Shown here piece by piece: positions 1 to 8,084 of a stretch of 64,000 nucleotides of DNA. Every line of letters begins with the position of its first letter. The stretch's first letter is position 1. A program made the translations under genes and the position numbers. The notes beneath the pieces were generated by a model. The model worked only from the letters and a program-made list of their open reading frames with translations, was not told where the DNA came from and made no database searches. This DNA comes from CAYQEU01 sp964532005 (lineage in GTDB: Bacteria > Patescibacteriota > Doudnabacteria > UBA920), in assembly GCA_964532005.1 (NCBI GenBank), contig CAZHER010000002.1:44675-108674 (forward strand), written 5' to 3'.

Positions 1-35
1 ATTAATTCTTTAACTTAATTTTATCTTAGCAAACT

Positions 36-287
36 TTATCCAACTAAGTCTAACCATGGTTTCACAGCTGTTCCATAATCGTCCCCGCGATTTTGGGCCT
101 GTTCTAAAGCTTTTACAACCTCACCTAACCTTACCTTATGGTCGCCAATGCGGACTTTTGTTCCTTCGCCATCATCCTCACGCCCTAAGTCGTGTAAAAG
201 CTCTTCAAAACTATCGTTTGATTCAAGCATATAGGTAATATCGGTGATTTCATCATCTGGGAATTCCCCATCCGCAATATACGACAT
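36..287 (-). CDS. Small acidic hypothetical protein
   Basis: I do not recognise this 83-residue protein. It is rich in Asp and Glu (for example FPDDEITD and GREDDGEG), has no membrane segment or signal peptide, and has a short basic-amphipathic stretch (KVRIGDHKVRLGE) in the middle, so a small soluble cytoplasmic protein is likely. On the minus strand a TATAAT hexamer at 314-319 lies 26 bases before the ATG, which supports expression. It is downstream of the DUF475 gene on the same strand. Function unknown; a real gene is likely because the codon pattern and composition are protein-like and the opposite-strand frame is less so. Confidence 0.6.
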   Translation of the reverse strand: MSYIADGEFPDDEITDITYMLESNDSFEELLHDLGREDDGEGTKVRIGDHKVRLGEVVKALEQAQNRGDDYGTAVKPWLDLVG

Positions 288-329
288 AAATTTAATTTAA
301 AACTTTATTAAAGATTATATAAAAATTAT

Positions 330-1256
330 TTAAGCTGTTTCTAAAGTTTGGGTAATTGCTCGCTTGGATTTTAAGAAAAACCACCCAATAACAACAAAAG
401 TAGATAACGGTGATACCCATGCCGGAATATGCATTCCAAAAGCGTCCAAAATCATTATTCCCCCCAACACCAAAACTGAATACATAGCACCATTTTTTAA
501 GAAAATATATTTCTTCACCCTCTCTATATTACTAACAGTTAATTGCCGCACCATAATAGCCCCGAGCCCGTTGCCTGCAATTATGAGCGGCACTGACAAT
601 GTAAAAGCAAAAGCTCCCAACACGCCGTCTATGGAGAACGTAGTATCAATAACTTCAAGATAAAGAATTTTACTGACATCGGACATCCTCCCACCAAGCA
701 TTTCTGCTTCTTTCTTTTCCGCATTCTCCTTAAACCCGTGGGTAATAAAAAATGCAGTTGAGCCTACTACAATACTAAATGCCATAAGCGGATTCACCTT
801 AATAGCAGACCACACCAAAATTGTAAGCAAAATAGAAACCACAGCGTAAAACCATACGCCCTGAGAATGTATAAATTTTTCACCGGGTAAACCAAAATTC
901 TTTGGTTCTAAAAACAGCCAATGAAAAAATAGAAAAACTAAAAATGTTCCGCCGCCAGCAAGCAAAATTGGCGAAGCCGCATGCAAAGCTTCTATCACGT
1001 GAGGATCACTACTAAAAGTTGCTGTCAAAGCTCCTACCGGTCCTAGCTCTGGCAAAGATACCCAAATAATTAACCAAGGCAAAACACCCCTAACAACAAA
1101 AACTGCAAACAATATCCCCCACAGTAAAAACCAACGCCGAGCTCGTGCACTCATTGTCCGAAGAACTTCAGCATTTATAACAGCATTATCTACGCTACTA
1201 ATAGTTTCGAATAAGGCTAATCCGGAAATAGTAAAAATCCAAGAGAGAATTTGCAT
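330..1256 (-). CDS. DUF475 / TerC-superfamily integral membrane protein
   Basis: A 308-residue polytopic membrane protein with about eight to nine hydrophobic segments. The N-terminal signature ETISSVDNAVINAEVL followed by ARRWFLLWGILFAVFVVRG is typical of the DUF475 family, a relative of TerC-type proteins proposed to handle metal ions at the membrane. A second acidic motif, EVIDTTFSIDGVLGAFAF near residue 200, mirrors the first, as expected of the internal duplication in this superfamily; its Asp and Glu residues are the likely metal ligands. The ATG is preceded on the minus strand by TAAAAT with a 6-base spacer, so the mRNA is probably leaderless. Transport substrate unknown. Confidence 0.85.
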   Translation of the reverse strand: MQILSWIFTISGLALFETISSVDNAVINAEVLRTMSARARRWFLLWGILFAVFVVRGVLPWLIIWVSLPELGPVGALTATFSSDPHVIEALHAASPILLAGGGTFLVFLFFHWLFLEPKNFGLPGEKFIHSQGVWFYAVVSILLTILVWSAIKVNPLMAFSIVVGSTAFFITHGFKENAEKKEAEMLGGRMSDVSKILYLEVIDTTFSIDGVLGAFAFTLSVPLIIAGNGLGAIMVRQLTVSNIERVKKYIFLKNGAMYSVLVLGGIMILDAFGMHIPAWVSPLSTFVVIGWFFLKSKRAITQTLETA

Positions 1257-1262
1257 AAACCT

Positions 1263-1268
1263 ATTTTA
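1263..1268 (-). promoter_or_regulatory. -10 element of the DUF475 gene, leaderless spacing
   Basis: The minus strand reads TAAAAT, then six bases, then the ATG at 1256. With the usual 7-base step from -10 to +1, transcription would start at the A of the start codon. Confidence 0.55.
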
Positions 1269-1390
1269 ACATAAAAAAAATTACAATATTATTATCAATG
1301 CTTTAGAAAAAATTTAACTTTCCCTGAACTCCCCTACTATATATTACATTCATAACAATAAACCACATCGAATACAGATGAGGTTTATTG

Positions 1391-1464
1391 TGGTGGACCC
1401 ACGGAGAATCGAACTCCGAACTCATCCATGCCATGGACGCGTATTACCACTATACTATGGGCCC
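1391..1464 (-). tRNA. tRNA-Ala(GGC)
   Basis: The cloverleaf folds on the minus strand: 7-bp acceptor including the G3:U70 pair that marks alanine tRNAs, 4-bp D stem, anticodon stem CGTCC/GGATG with loop ATGGCAT (anticodon GGC), T arm CGGAG-TTCGATT-CTCCG, and an encoded CCA end. Confidence 0.95.
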
Positions 1465-1501
1465 TGATATTCAATTTTTAGACATTCCTGAAAATTTTAT
1501 C

Positions 1502-1768
1502 TTATTCTTTTACTTGTGGCAACTGACTTTGTTGCGCACTTTGTAATGTTTCTTGAAGCTGTTCTACTTTGTTGCGCATTGCTGGAATAATACCAATTAC
1601 ATTTAGAACCCAACCAATAATTAACAATGCAAGAAAAGCACCTATTACCGAACCAAACCCTGTAAGCAACCCCCTAAAAAAAGCCCAAAAATTACCCCCC
1701 AATTTATCTGAAACTTCTGTAATTTCTGCTTGAATGTTTTGTAGTTGGTGTTTGAGATCTGGTTCCAT
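1502..1768 (-). CDS. Small membrane protein with flanking helices
   Basis: An 88-residue protein with an N-terminal amphipathic helix (KHQLQNIQAEITEVSDKLG), one glycine-rich hydrophobic segment at about residues 27-60 that may form one long or two short membrane spans, and a C-terminal coiled-coil-like tail rich in Gln (KVEQLQETLQSAQQSQ). It resembles the small DUF5665-type membrane proteins of Patescibacteria, but I cannot confirm that. It sits between two tRNA genes on the same strand. Function unknown; possibly a small scaffold or accessory membrane protein. Confidence 0.7.
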   Translation of the reverse strand: MEPDLKHQLQNIQAEITEVSDKLGGNFWAFFRGLLTGFGSVIGAFLALLIIGWVLNVIGIIPAMRNKVEQLQETLQSAQQSQLPQVKE

Positions 1769-1785
1769 AGTTTTTTATTAATTTT

Positions 1786-1860
1786 TGGTCCCTTTGGAGG
1801 GAATCGAACCCCCATCTCTCCCTTAGGACGGGATAGCTCTATCCATTGAGCTACAAAGGG
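1786..1860 (-). tRNA. tRNA-Arg(CCT)
   Basis: On the minus strand the acceptor CCCTTTG pairs with CAAAGGG, the D arm is GCTCAATGGATAGAGC, and the anticodon loop GTCCTAA gives CCU for AGG codons. T arm with GGTTCGATTCC and an encoded CCA are present. Confidence 0.95.
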
Positions 1861-1949
1861 GTAATTGATGTTTATACTAAGAAAATTATACCATATTTGC
1901 CAAATTACCGTATAATGCATATATAGGTACCAAAATTTACAGAAATAAA

Positions 1950-3293
1950 ATGAAAATTGTAGAAAGTGTGAAAAATTATCAATCTATTGTTTCACGTGAA
2001 ACCTTAATGATCATATTGGGCTCTTTATTGATTTTTACAATATTTTTCCCAGTAAGATATGTATTTTATACAAATTTGTCTTATTATACCGGCGCATACT
2101 CAGATTTTACCTCATTTTCCTTATATATAAGCGATATTATTATTCTTATTTTCTTTTTTTTCAACTGGAAACGTTTCTATGAAAACAATATTGTTTATTT
2201 TTTAGTAATTCTCGGATCTTGGCTAGCTCTAACGGTAATGCGTTCCACGGGAAACACATCCTTGGAACTATACTTTTTATTTAAATTTTATGAGCTCTTT
2301 GTGGTTTTTTTGTTCTTTTCCGATATAAGACACTTAAGAAAAGGGGGTAAGATTATGCTTTGGACCTATTTAGGGCTATTAATATCACAAATTCTCATAA
2401 GTTTTTACCAGTTTTTTGCCCAAAAATCAGTAGGCTTGTATTTCTTTGGGGAGTCTCCTATAGGACAACTCCTTCCGGGAGTAGCTAGAATTGTTTCTCA
2501 TGAAACAACTTTAGTTAGAGCTTATGGTACTTTTCCTCACCCGAATATATTTTCAGCATTCTTAATGGTGGGTGTTATGCTAATTGCATGGCAAATATTG
2601 GTTAGTTTAAGCCAGAAAAGATTAATTTTCTTATATTCGCTGTTATTTGCCACCATTACAACTACAATTTTGACTTTTTCCAGGGCAGGGTGGCTTGGAA
2701 CTGTGGTTGCACTGGCAACAATGGGAATTATCTATTTAGCTAAAAACGGCATAACTAAGAGGGGAATTCATTTTTCCATAGCCATTGTTGTCATTGTATC
2801 AATAAACATTGGAATATTTCACCAATTTCTAGCTTCTAGAACTACAATTACTGACGCAGCGATTCACGAAAGAATTTTCTACAACAAAATTGGGTTGGAA
2901 ATGATTAAGGATCATCCGATTTCTGGATTGGGGATAGGCTCAAGTGTGTTGCACATGAAACAATATGCCGGTATTGAATTAAAACCTTGGGAAATACAGC
3001 CTATACATAATTACTATTTACTTACAGCAGCAGAAACTGGGTTAGTAGGATTTGTCTTGTTAATTGGATTTTTTTTGTATTTAACCTTAAATTTGATAAG
3101 AAAAATACTAAAGAGTCATGACCCCGTTGTATATATGAGAAGAATGTTTCTAGCCAGCATACTGTTTGGATTTTTCAGCATTATGCTATTTGATCATTAT
3201 TTTTATACATTACAGTCGCCGCAAATAATCTTTTGGATTATTCTTGGGTTAATTTATGCCGAATTAAAAAGAAAAGACGAAGTTTACTTATAA
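1950..3293 (+). CDS. O-antigen ligase / Wzy-like polytopic membrane protein
   Basis: A 447-residue protein with about ten to twelve membrane spans and a long extracytoplasmic loop in the second half. The motif RAYGTFPHPN (about residues 189-198) and the later stretch ending DHPISGLGIGS (to about 331) are characteristic of the O-antigen ligase/polymerase family (Wzy/WaaL, PF04932), which transfers or polymerises lipid-linked glycans on the outer face of the membrane. A TATAAT at 1911-1916 lies upstream; the ATG follows an A-rich stretch with no clear Shine-Dalgarno. The stop codon TAA lies in the loop of the downstream terminator hairpin. The glycan substrate cannot be told from sequence. Confidence 0.85.
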   Translation: MKIVESVKNYQSIVSRETLMIILGSLLIFTIFFPVRYVFYTNLSYYTGAYSDFTSFSLYISDIIILIFFFFNWKRFYENNIVYFLVILGSWLALTVMRSTGNTSLELYFLFKFYELFVVFLFFSDIRHLRKGGKIMLWTYLGLLISQILISFYQFFAQKSVGLYFFGESPIGQLLPGVARIVSHETTLVRAYGTFPHPNIFSAFLMVGVMLIAWQILVSLSQKRLIFLYSLLFATITTTILTFSRAGWLGTVVALATMGIIYLAKNGITKRGIHFSIAIVVIVSINIGIFHQFLASRTTITDAAIHERIFYNKIGLEMIKDHPISGLGIGSSVLHMKQYAGIELKPWEIQPIHNYYLLTAAETGLVGFVLLIGFFLYLTLNLIRKILKSHDPVVYMRRMFLASILFGFFSIMLFDHYFYTLQSPQIIFWIILGLIYAELKRKDEVYL

Positions 3294-3302
3294 CTTCGTC
3301 TT
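3274..3302. terminator. Bidirectional terminator overlapping the end of the ligase-like gene
   Basis: AAGACGAAGTT (3274-3284) pairs perfectly with AACTTCGTCTT (3292-3302). The stop codon of the upstream gene (3291-3293) is in the loop and stem. It separates convergent genes. Confidence 0.8.
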
Positions 3303-3318
3303 TATCAAAAATCTTGTC

Positions 3319-3789
3319 TTATTTATGATACTCTTTTCCGCTGTTAATAGTGATTGCTCTATATATTTGTTCCTCTAACAGCACTCGGGCAAAATTGTGA
3401 GTAAAAGTTAGGGGGCTAAGTGATATTTCATAATTAGCCACTTCCTTAAGAGAATCGTGAAGCCCTGCGCCACTTCCTATGACAAACACCAGCTCAGTCC
3501 CTATGCCGCCAAGTCGTTCTAAAAAAGTTGCAAAATCTTTGGAATTGCGAATTTGCCCACTTTCTTTCATTAAAATTACTATTCCATTTGCAGGCAAATG
3601 CTTTTTGATAGATTGAGCTTCTTTGAGCTTGGCTTTTTCTATTTGCGCAGATGTTTTATATGAAACATCGGGCAACTCTACAATTTTTACTTTTGCAAAA
3701 GGGGAGAGACGCTTTAAATACTCTTTTTCCAATTCAACAAAAGCTTGCTCCTTAAATTTTCCCAAACAGATTATTTGTATTTTCAACAT
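3319..3789 (-). CDS. rlmH: 23S rRNA (pseudouridine-1915 N3)-methyltransferase RlmH
   Basis: A 156-residue SPOUT-class methyltransferase, the normal length for RlmH (YbeA). It methylates N3 of pseudouridine 1915 in helix 69 of 23S rRNA in mature 70S ribosomes, using S-adenosylmethionine. Visible family marks are the N-terminal IQIICLGKFK strand, the SAM-binding knot loop FVIGSGAGLHDSL near residue 100, and the C-terminal signature EQIYRAITINSGKEYHK. The minus-strand sequence TATATT-GAATAT-ATG puts a -10 element 6 bases before the start, so the message should be leaderless. Confidence 0.95.
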   Translation of the reverse strand: MLKIQIICLGKFKEQAFVELEKEYLKRLSPFAKVKIVELPDVSYKTSAQIEKAKLKEAQSIKKHLPANGIVILMKESGQIRNSKDFATFLERLGGIGTELVFVIGSGAGLHDSLKEVANYEISLSPLTFTHNFARVLLEEQIYRAITINSGKEYHK

Positions 3790-3823
3790 ATATTCAATAT
3801 AACATATGATAAAATAGTTCTAC

Positions 3824-5893
3824 ATGAAATATACCTTTATACTGCCAATTTACAACGAAGCGCTAATACTTAGACAATCTGTTGAACTGCTGTTAGATTT
3901 TCTGAAAAACAAATGGGCACATAGCGGCGCAGACTGGCAAATTGTGCTGGCAGACAACGGCTCTACTGATTCTACTGAACAGGTGTGTTCAGAGCTTCGA
4001 TCCGAAAATCTGCATGAAATAAAATATTTGAAAACAACAATTCCCGGACGAGGGCAAGCTCTGCGCTCGGTGGCAGAAAAATTTGATTCCGAGATATATT
4101 GCTATATGGACATAGACCTTCCAATAATTTTACAAGAAGTCCCAAGAATGTTGGCGCCCATTGAATCAGGAACAGCTGATATAGCAGTAGGGAAAAGAGC
4201 TGGAAAACGCCCACTGTTAAGAAGATTGCTTACTGTTGCATTAGGCAAAATAAATTTTTTGTTATTTGGATTTGACTTTCAAGATGCCCAAAGCGGAATC
4301 AAAACTTGGAATAAAAAAGCTTCAAACTTAATGCGATCTTGCAAAGAGTCGGGATTCTTTTTAGATACGGAATTTGTAGCTATGGCAAAAAAACAAAATT
4401 ACACTATTACAGAAGTACCGGTGGACTGGATAGAAAGGCGATACGAGCGACGGGTTAGCAGTGTTAAACCTTTGCGCGACTCATTCCGAGCACTGAATGC
4501 ATTACACAGAATAGCCAATGTGCTTTACCCAAAACTTAACAACAACCTTTTTACTTTCTCGGCAATCGGTCTAGGCCTGTTTCTTATGAGTATATTTTCT
4601 CTGTTCTATATTAAACAACCGGGCGGCGAAATTGCTTTGGATATAGAACGCACGCACAACACTATTGCTGCATGGGCAATAATGAGCATGGTTTTGTACG
4701 CAAGTCTTTGGTTGTGGTTGGTAAAAACAAAAAACGGCCCATGGAAAATATTTGCGGGCCTGGGAATAATATTTTTTTTGTTCACCTCAGGAAGTGCTGC
4801 AATAAGCTTGCCGACACAATCACAAGATTTGTATTGGAACTTGTCATTAACTCGAAACTGGGTTGAAACCAAGGAAAACCCATACCAAACTACGATAAAC
4901 AACGTGTCGCAAAGCAATTGGACCAGCCCAATTACTAAGTGGAAAGCTTTGCCAATGACCCACGGACCCGCTTGGGTTTTATTGCTTGCACTGTTTATAA
5001 AACTAAATTTTTCTTTATACGCGACTATAGTTTCTATAAAAATTTTATTTGTTAGCTTAACCCTTGCTTCGGCTTTACTGTGGTGGAAAATTATGACTAT
5101 CCACGGCTGGACGCTCGAGAAAAAAACAAAACTGTTCTTGCTTGGAATTCTAAGTCCATTTATTTTGCAAGCGGTATTAGTTGACGGCCATAACGATGTA
5201 CTTATTTTGTTTGGAATAACTTTGAGTTATTATTTTTTCCTTACCAGGAAATTTTCTGTCAGCACAATCATATTGTTAATTGCCGGTTTTATTAAATACA
5301 TTCCATGGCTACTAGCCATAATTCCATATACTGAAAGAATGATAGAAGCACGGAGTTGGGACGAAAAAATAAAGGTGACAATTTTTTATTTACTTATTTT
5401 CATTGGGCTGGGTTTTGTACTTTATGCACCATTTGGCCTGCCGTGGCAAAACGCATCCGGATTGGGTCAGAAATTAGTTGCGGACAAGCATAATCTTTTT
5501 CAATTACCCGGCACATATCTTATATCTCTTCTGCCTTTCGTAAACAATATAATTCTACGAATTGCCAGCATTTTTGTTGGAGTTTTGCTAATTGGATATT
5601 TTGTATATAAAAGAAAGTTTGTGCATAGCTGGATCTTGCCGTATGTTGTGATTTTAGGCTTTACCACTCCGTGGTTTATGCCTTGGTATGCTTTGTGGAT
5701 ATACCCGTTACTTGGAATTTTCGTTTCCTTAAATATTTTTGCAATTCTGAACTTATCTTTATTTATTATGCAGATCAATGCGCCACTAATTGCATCACTA
5801 ATTGGCTTGCTGGGTGTGATATTTTATTTTACTTTCAAACTTTTTTTGCAAAAAATTAATAAACCGGCGCAATCAAAAAACCGCCTCAGCTGA
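3824..5893 (+). CDS. GT2 glycosyltransferase fused to a polytopic membrane domain
   Basis: A 689-residue two-domain protein. Residues 1 to about 235 form a GT2 domain of the dolichyl-phosphate-mannose-synthase type: FILPIYNEALILRQS, ADNGSTDSTEQV and the metal-binding DID motif near residue 96. From about 245 on there are twelve or more membrane segments with an extracytoplasmic loop, resembling GT-C (GT87 or mannosyltransferase-like) proteins. It may make a polyprenyl-phosphate sugar and use it in the membrane, but that is inference. TGATAAAAT ends 8 bases before the ATG. The final codons and TGA stop lie inside the terminator hairpin at 5881-5898. Confidence 0.85.
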   Translation: MKYTFILPIYNEALILRQSVELLLDFLKNKWAHSGADWQIVLADNGSTDSTEQVCSELRSENLHEIKYLKTTIPGRGQALRSVAEKFDSEIYCYMDIDLPIILQEVPRMLAPIESGTADIAVGKRAGKRPLLRRLLTVALGKINFLLFGFDFQDAQSGIKTWNKKASNLMRSCKESGFFLDTEFVAMAKKQNYTITEVPVDWIERRYERRVSSVKPLRDSFRALNALHRIANVLYPKLNNNLFTFSAIGLGLFLMSIFSLFYIKQPGGEIALDIERTHNTIAAWAIMSMVLYASLWLWLVKTKNGPWKIFAGLGIIFFLFTSGSAAISLPTQSQDLYWNLSLTRNWVETKENPYQTTINNVSQSNWTSPITKWKALPMTHGPAWVLLLALFIKLNFSLYATIVSIKILFVSLTLASALLWWKIMTIHGWTLEKKTKLFLLGILSPFILQAVLVDGHNDVLILFGITLSYYFFLTRKFSVSTIILLIAGFIKYIPWLLAIIPYTERMIEARSWDEKIKVTIFYLLIFIGLGFVLYAPFGLPWQNASGLGQKLVADKHNLFQLPGTYLISLLPFVNNIILRIASIFVGVLLIGYFVYKRKFVHSWILPYVVILGFTTPWFMPWYALWIYPLLGIFVSLNIFAILNLSLFIMQINAPLIASLIGLLGVIFYFTFKLFLQKINKPAQSKNRLS

Positions 5894-5903
5894 GGCGGTT
5901 TTT
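5875..5903. terminator. Bidirectional intrinsic terminator overlapping a stop codon
   Basis: CCGCCTCAGCTGAGGCGG (5881-5898) is a perfect palindrome flanked by A6 and T5. The TGA of the glycosyltransferase is at 5891-5893, within the stem. Confidence 0.9.
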
Positions 5904-5910
5904 GTGTTTA

Positions 5911-6174
5911 TTAAAATTTTAAAAATGTACTAAACCATTTTTCTAAATATCCTGACTGTAAATTTGTATAGTATAAAGCCAATACACCTGCTAAAAAAAT
6001 TGCATTGATTACTAAAACCTTTATCAGATCATGCTTTATCACCTTGTATTCTGTCCCATGCACATCTGCCAAAGTTTCACCGGCAGAAGAGGATGGGCTA
6101 GGGCTGGAACTATTTTTGACTGGCTCCAGATAAGTTTGATGGGTATGAAATTTGCGTTTATTCTTTTTTGACAT
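5911..6174 (-). CDS. Small single-span membrane protein
   Basis: An 87-residue protein starting MSKKNKRKFHTHQ. A basic N-terminus, a Ser/Pro-rich linker (SSPSPSSSAG), and one hydrophobic segment near the C-terminus (VLVINAIFLAGVLALYY) suggest a tail-anchored topology. An ATG 36 bases further upstream exists, but the start at 6174 is chosen because TGTTATAAT on the minus strand lies exactly 6 bases before it. It is convergent with the glycosyltransferase and divergent from the DUF4446 gene. I do not recognise a function. Confidence 0.7.
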   Translation of the reverse strand: MSKKNKRKFHTHQTYLEPVKNSSSPSPSSSAGETLADVHGTEYKVIKHDLIKVLVINAIFLAGVLALYYTNLQSGYLEKWFSTFLKF

Positions 6175-6238
6175 GGCTAAATTATAACAATTTTTCCCAT
6201 TTGAAAGCAACTGGGACTAGTGCTAAAATATCTATACT

Positions 6239-6712
6239 ATGAATCCAAATATACTGTTTTTTACAACAATTGGTGCGGCTGCAGTGTCTGCCGGACTGGC
6301 AGTATATGCGATCATTTGGGTCAAGCGGTTGCACGATCTAAGAACTGAGTTTTCTTACGAAAACCAAGCGGAGAACTTGGAGGAGATAATCAATCGACTT
6401 GTAAAAAAAATAAAATCGCTGGAACAAAATAACTTGCGCCACAATCAGGAGCTGCAAAGCTTGGACGAGAACCTTGGCCTGGCAGTTCAAAAAATTGGAG
6501 TTCACCGATTTAACGCATTGGCCGATGAAGGTGGAAGCCTTAGCTTCACAGTTGCATTGTTGAACCGGAACAACACCGGACTTGTAATAACAAGCATGCA
6601 CGGCAGGCAACATAACCGTGTGTACAGCAAACCGGTAGAAAATGGTGGCAGCAGTTTTCAATTGAGCGAAGAAGAACAAAAAGCAATAAAAAACGCAAAT
6701 CTTATCCAGTAG
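6239..6712 (+). CDS. DUF4446 family membrane-anchored protein
   Basis: A 157-residue protein with one N-terminal membrane span (about residues 5-28), a coiled-coil region (about 40-85, NLEEIINRLVKKIKSLEQ) and the conserved DUF4446 C-terminal domain: GVHRFNALADEGGSLSF, VALLNRNNTGLVITSMHGR, and LSEEEQKAI. The family is widespread in Firmicutes and Patescibacteria but its role is not established. TGCTAAAAT lies 9 bases before the ATG. It leads a run with the bactofilin gene 23 bases downstream, which suggests an envelope or cytoskeletal context. Confidence 0.88.
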   Translation: MNPNILFFTTIGAAAVSAGLAVYAIIWVKRLHDLRTEFSYENQAENLEEIINRLVKKIKSLEQNNLRHNQELQSLDENLGLAVQKIGVHRFNALADEGGSLSFTVALLNRNNTGLVITSMHGRQHNRVYSKPVENGGSSFQLSEEEQKAIKNANLIQ

Positions 6713-6735
6713 TAAATTTTAAGAAAGGAAACAAT

Positions 6736-7128
6736 ATGGAACAAAATATAGAAGATATAAATACACCGGCTGAAACTGTTGTCGGCCCTTCAGTAAAAAT
6801 CCAAGGGGATTTAAATTCCGAAGGTAATATTCGTATTCAAGGACAGGTTACTGGAACAGTAAACACCAGTCAGAGCGTGCATGTAAGCGAAGGTGCCAAA
6901 ATCAGTGCCAATGTAGTGGCAGGTAACGCAGTAATTGCAGGGGACGTTGAAGGAAATATGAAAATTTCTGGCAATTTGGTTTTGCAATCTACTGCAAAAG
7001 TACATGGCGACATTAGCTGTTCAATATTGAGAGTGGAAGATGGTGCTATCTACACAGGAAAGTGCAACATGGGCGGAGGCTCAACCAAAAGCAAGGTGGC
7101 TGCACCAGAACCGGAACCTGAAAAATAA
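6736..7128 (+). CDS. Bactofilin (polymer-forming cytoskeletal protein)
   Basis: A 130-residue bactofilin. The core, about residues 18-112, is a run of hydrophobic-polar repeats expected to form a right-handed beta-helix that polymerises without nucleotide (KIQGDLNSEGNIRIQGQV, VAGNAVIAGDVEGNMKIS, VHGDISCSILRVEDGA). Unstructured N- and C-terminal tails flank it, as in the family. Bactofilins scaffold cell-shape and envelope enzymes at the membrane. An AAGGAAAC Shine-Dalgarno-like sequence precedes the ATG. It follows the DUF4446 gene and may be co-transcribed with it. Confidence 0.93.
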   Translation: MEQNIEDINTPAETVVGPSVKIQGDLNSEGNIRIQGQVTGTVNTSQSVHVSEGAKISANVVAGNAVIAGDVEGNMKISGNLVLQSTAKVHGDISCSILRVEDGAIYTGKCNMGGGSTKSKVAAPEPEPEK

Positions 7129-7168
7129 ATAGCCTCCACATTTGAGCTCGGCCGGCATTGGCTATTTT

Positions 7169-8011
7169 ATGTATTACTACATTTTAGATCCGCAGAATAT
7201 AGGAGAAAAAGCTTTTGAAGAACGCCAGATTGCCTTGCAAGGGTATCTGGCGGAGTTCAAAATAAACGGTGAAATGGGCCGCGTGACTCCGCTTCGTTCA
7301 ATTCAAAGTTTGGTGGAAACCGCGAGCGAGCGGGGAGTGAAAACATTGGTAGCGTGCGGTACAGACGAAACTTTTAACCTAATGCTGTCATATCTGCAAG
7401 GCCGGGATTTTACAATTGGATTCATCCCTCTTACCGACAATTCGTACTTGGCAAAAATTTTAGGTTTAAAAAATTTATATAATTCGGTCAAAACTTTAGC
7501 TGCTCGCAGAGTGGTTAAAATTGACTTGGCTACAGTTGCCAAAAGTTATTTTGTATCATATTTAGAATTCGGAATTGCGAGCTCTAAAATTAAGGACTTG
7601 AGTTGGTGGAGCAGTATTAAAGCGCTATCTGTACCAGCGCAAGAAATTTCGGTACGCATAGACAACTCCTATACTATGAACCTAAACTGCTTGGGAGGAA
7701 TTATTGCCAACACACGGTCTACCAGCTCGGAGTCAGAAGCAATTGCAAACCCTACCGATGGTTTCTTAGACCTGTTGGTTGTAGAAAAACTTAGCAAATT
7801 ACAAATTGTTCGCTATAAAGAAGCTATCCTGCAAGGTCAATTAGAAAAAATCCCTGGTACCAGCGTCATCAAATGCCGTAAGTTGGAGTTCTTAGAGCCT
7901 GAAGGGTTTCCGCTTACCATATCTGGAAGGGTTCTAACCAAACTTCCTGCAACTGTTGAAATTATTCCTAAACGTCTCAAGGTCATTGTAGGAAAAGGCA
8001 GGACATTTTAA
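7169..8011 (+). CDS. Diacylglycerol-kinase-like protein with degenerate catalytic loop
   Basis: Starting at the ATG at 7169 the protein is 280 residues, beginning MYYYILDPQ as in lipid-kinase relatives of Patescibacteria; a TTG at 7142 would add nine residues. The fold resembles the DAGK/YegS family: an N-terminal nucleotide-binding half with VKTLVACGTDETFNLML where true kinases have a GGDGT loop, then GFIPLTDNSYLAKILGL, and a beta-rich C-terminal half. The missing GGDGT motif makes kinase activity doubtful. It lies 14-40 bases after the bactofilin gene and upstream of infB. No convincing Shine-Dalgarno for either start. Confidence 0.7.
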   Translation: MYYYILDPQNIGEKAFEERQIALQGYLAEFKINGEMGRVTPLRSIQSLVETASERGVKTLVACGTDETFNLMLSYLQGRDFTIGFIPLTDNSYLAKILGLKNLYNSVKTLAARRVVKIDLATVAKSYFVSYLEFGIASSKIKDLSWWSSIKALSVPAQEISVRIDNSYTMNLNCLGGIIANTRSTSSESEAIANPTDGFLDLLVVEKLSKLQIVRYKEAILQGQLEKIPGTSVIKCRKLEFLEPEGFPLTISGRVLTKLPATVEIIPKRLKVIVGKGRTF

Positions 8012-8046
8012 TAAGGCAACAACGCTGGAGTCCGTGCGTGAAACAC

Positions 8047-8075
8047 TTGATTTTATTGATAATTTCCAGTATAAT
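8047..8075 (+). promoter_or_regulatory. Sigma70-type promoter of infB, near-leaderless
   Basis: TTGATT (8047-8052), a 17-base spacer, then TATAAT (8070-8075). The infB ATG at 8085 is 9 bases after the -10, so the mRNA should start at or just before the start codon. Confidence 0.75.
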
Positions 8076-8084
8076 CAAACAGTT

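Noticed and set aside
8034..8084. Upstream GTG start for infB
   Set aside because: The extra 17 codons contain the TTGATT-17-TATAAT promoter, so the ATG at 8085 is the better start.
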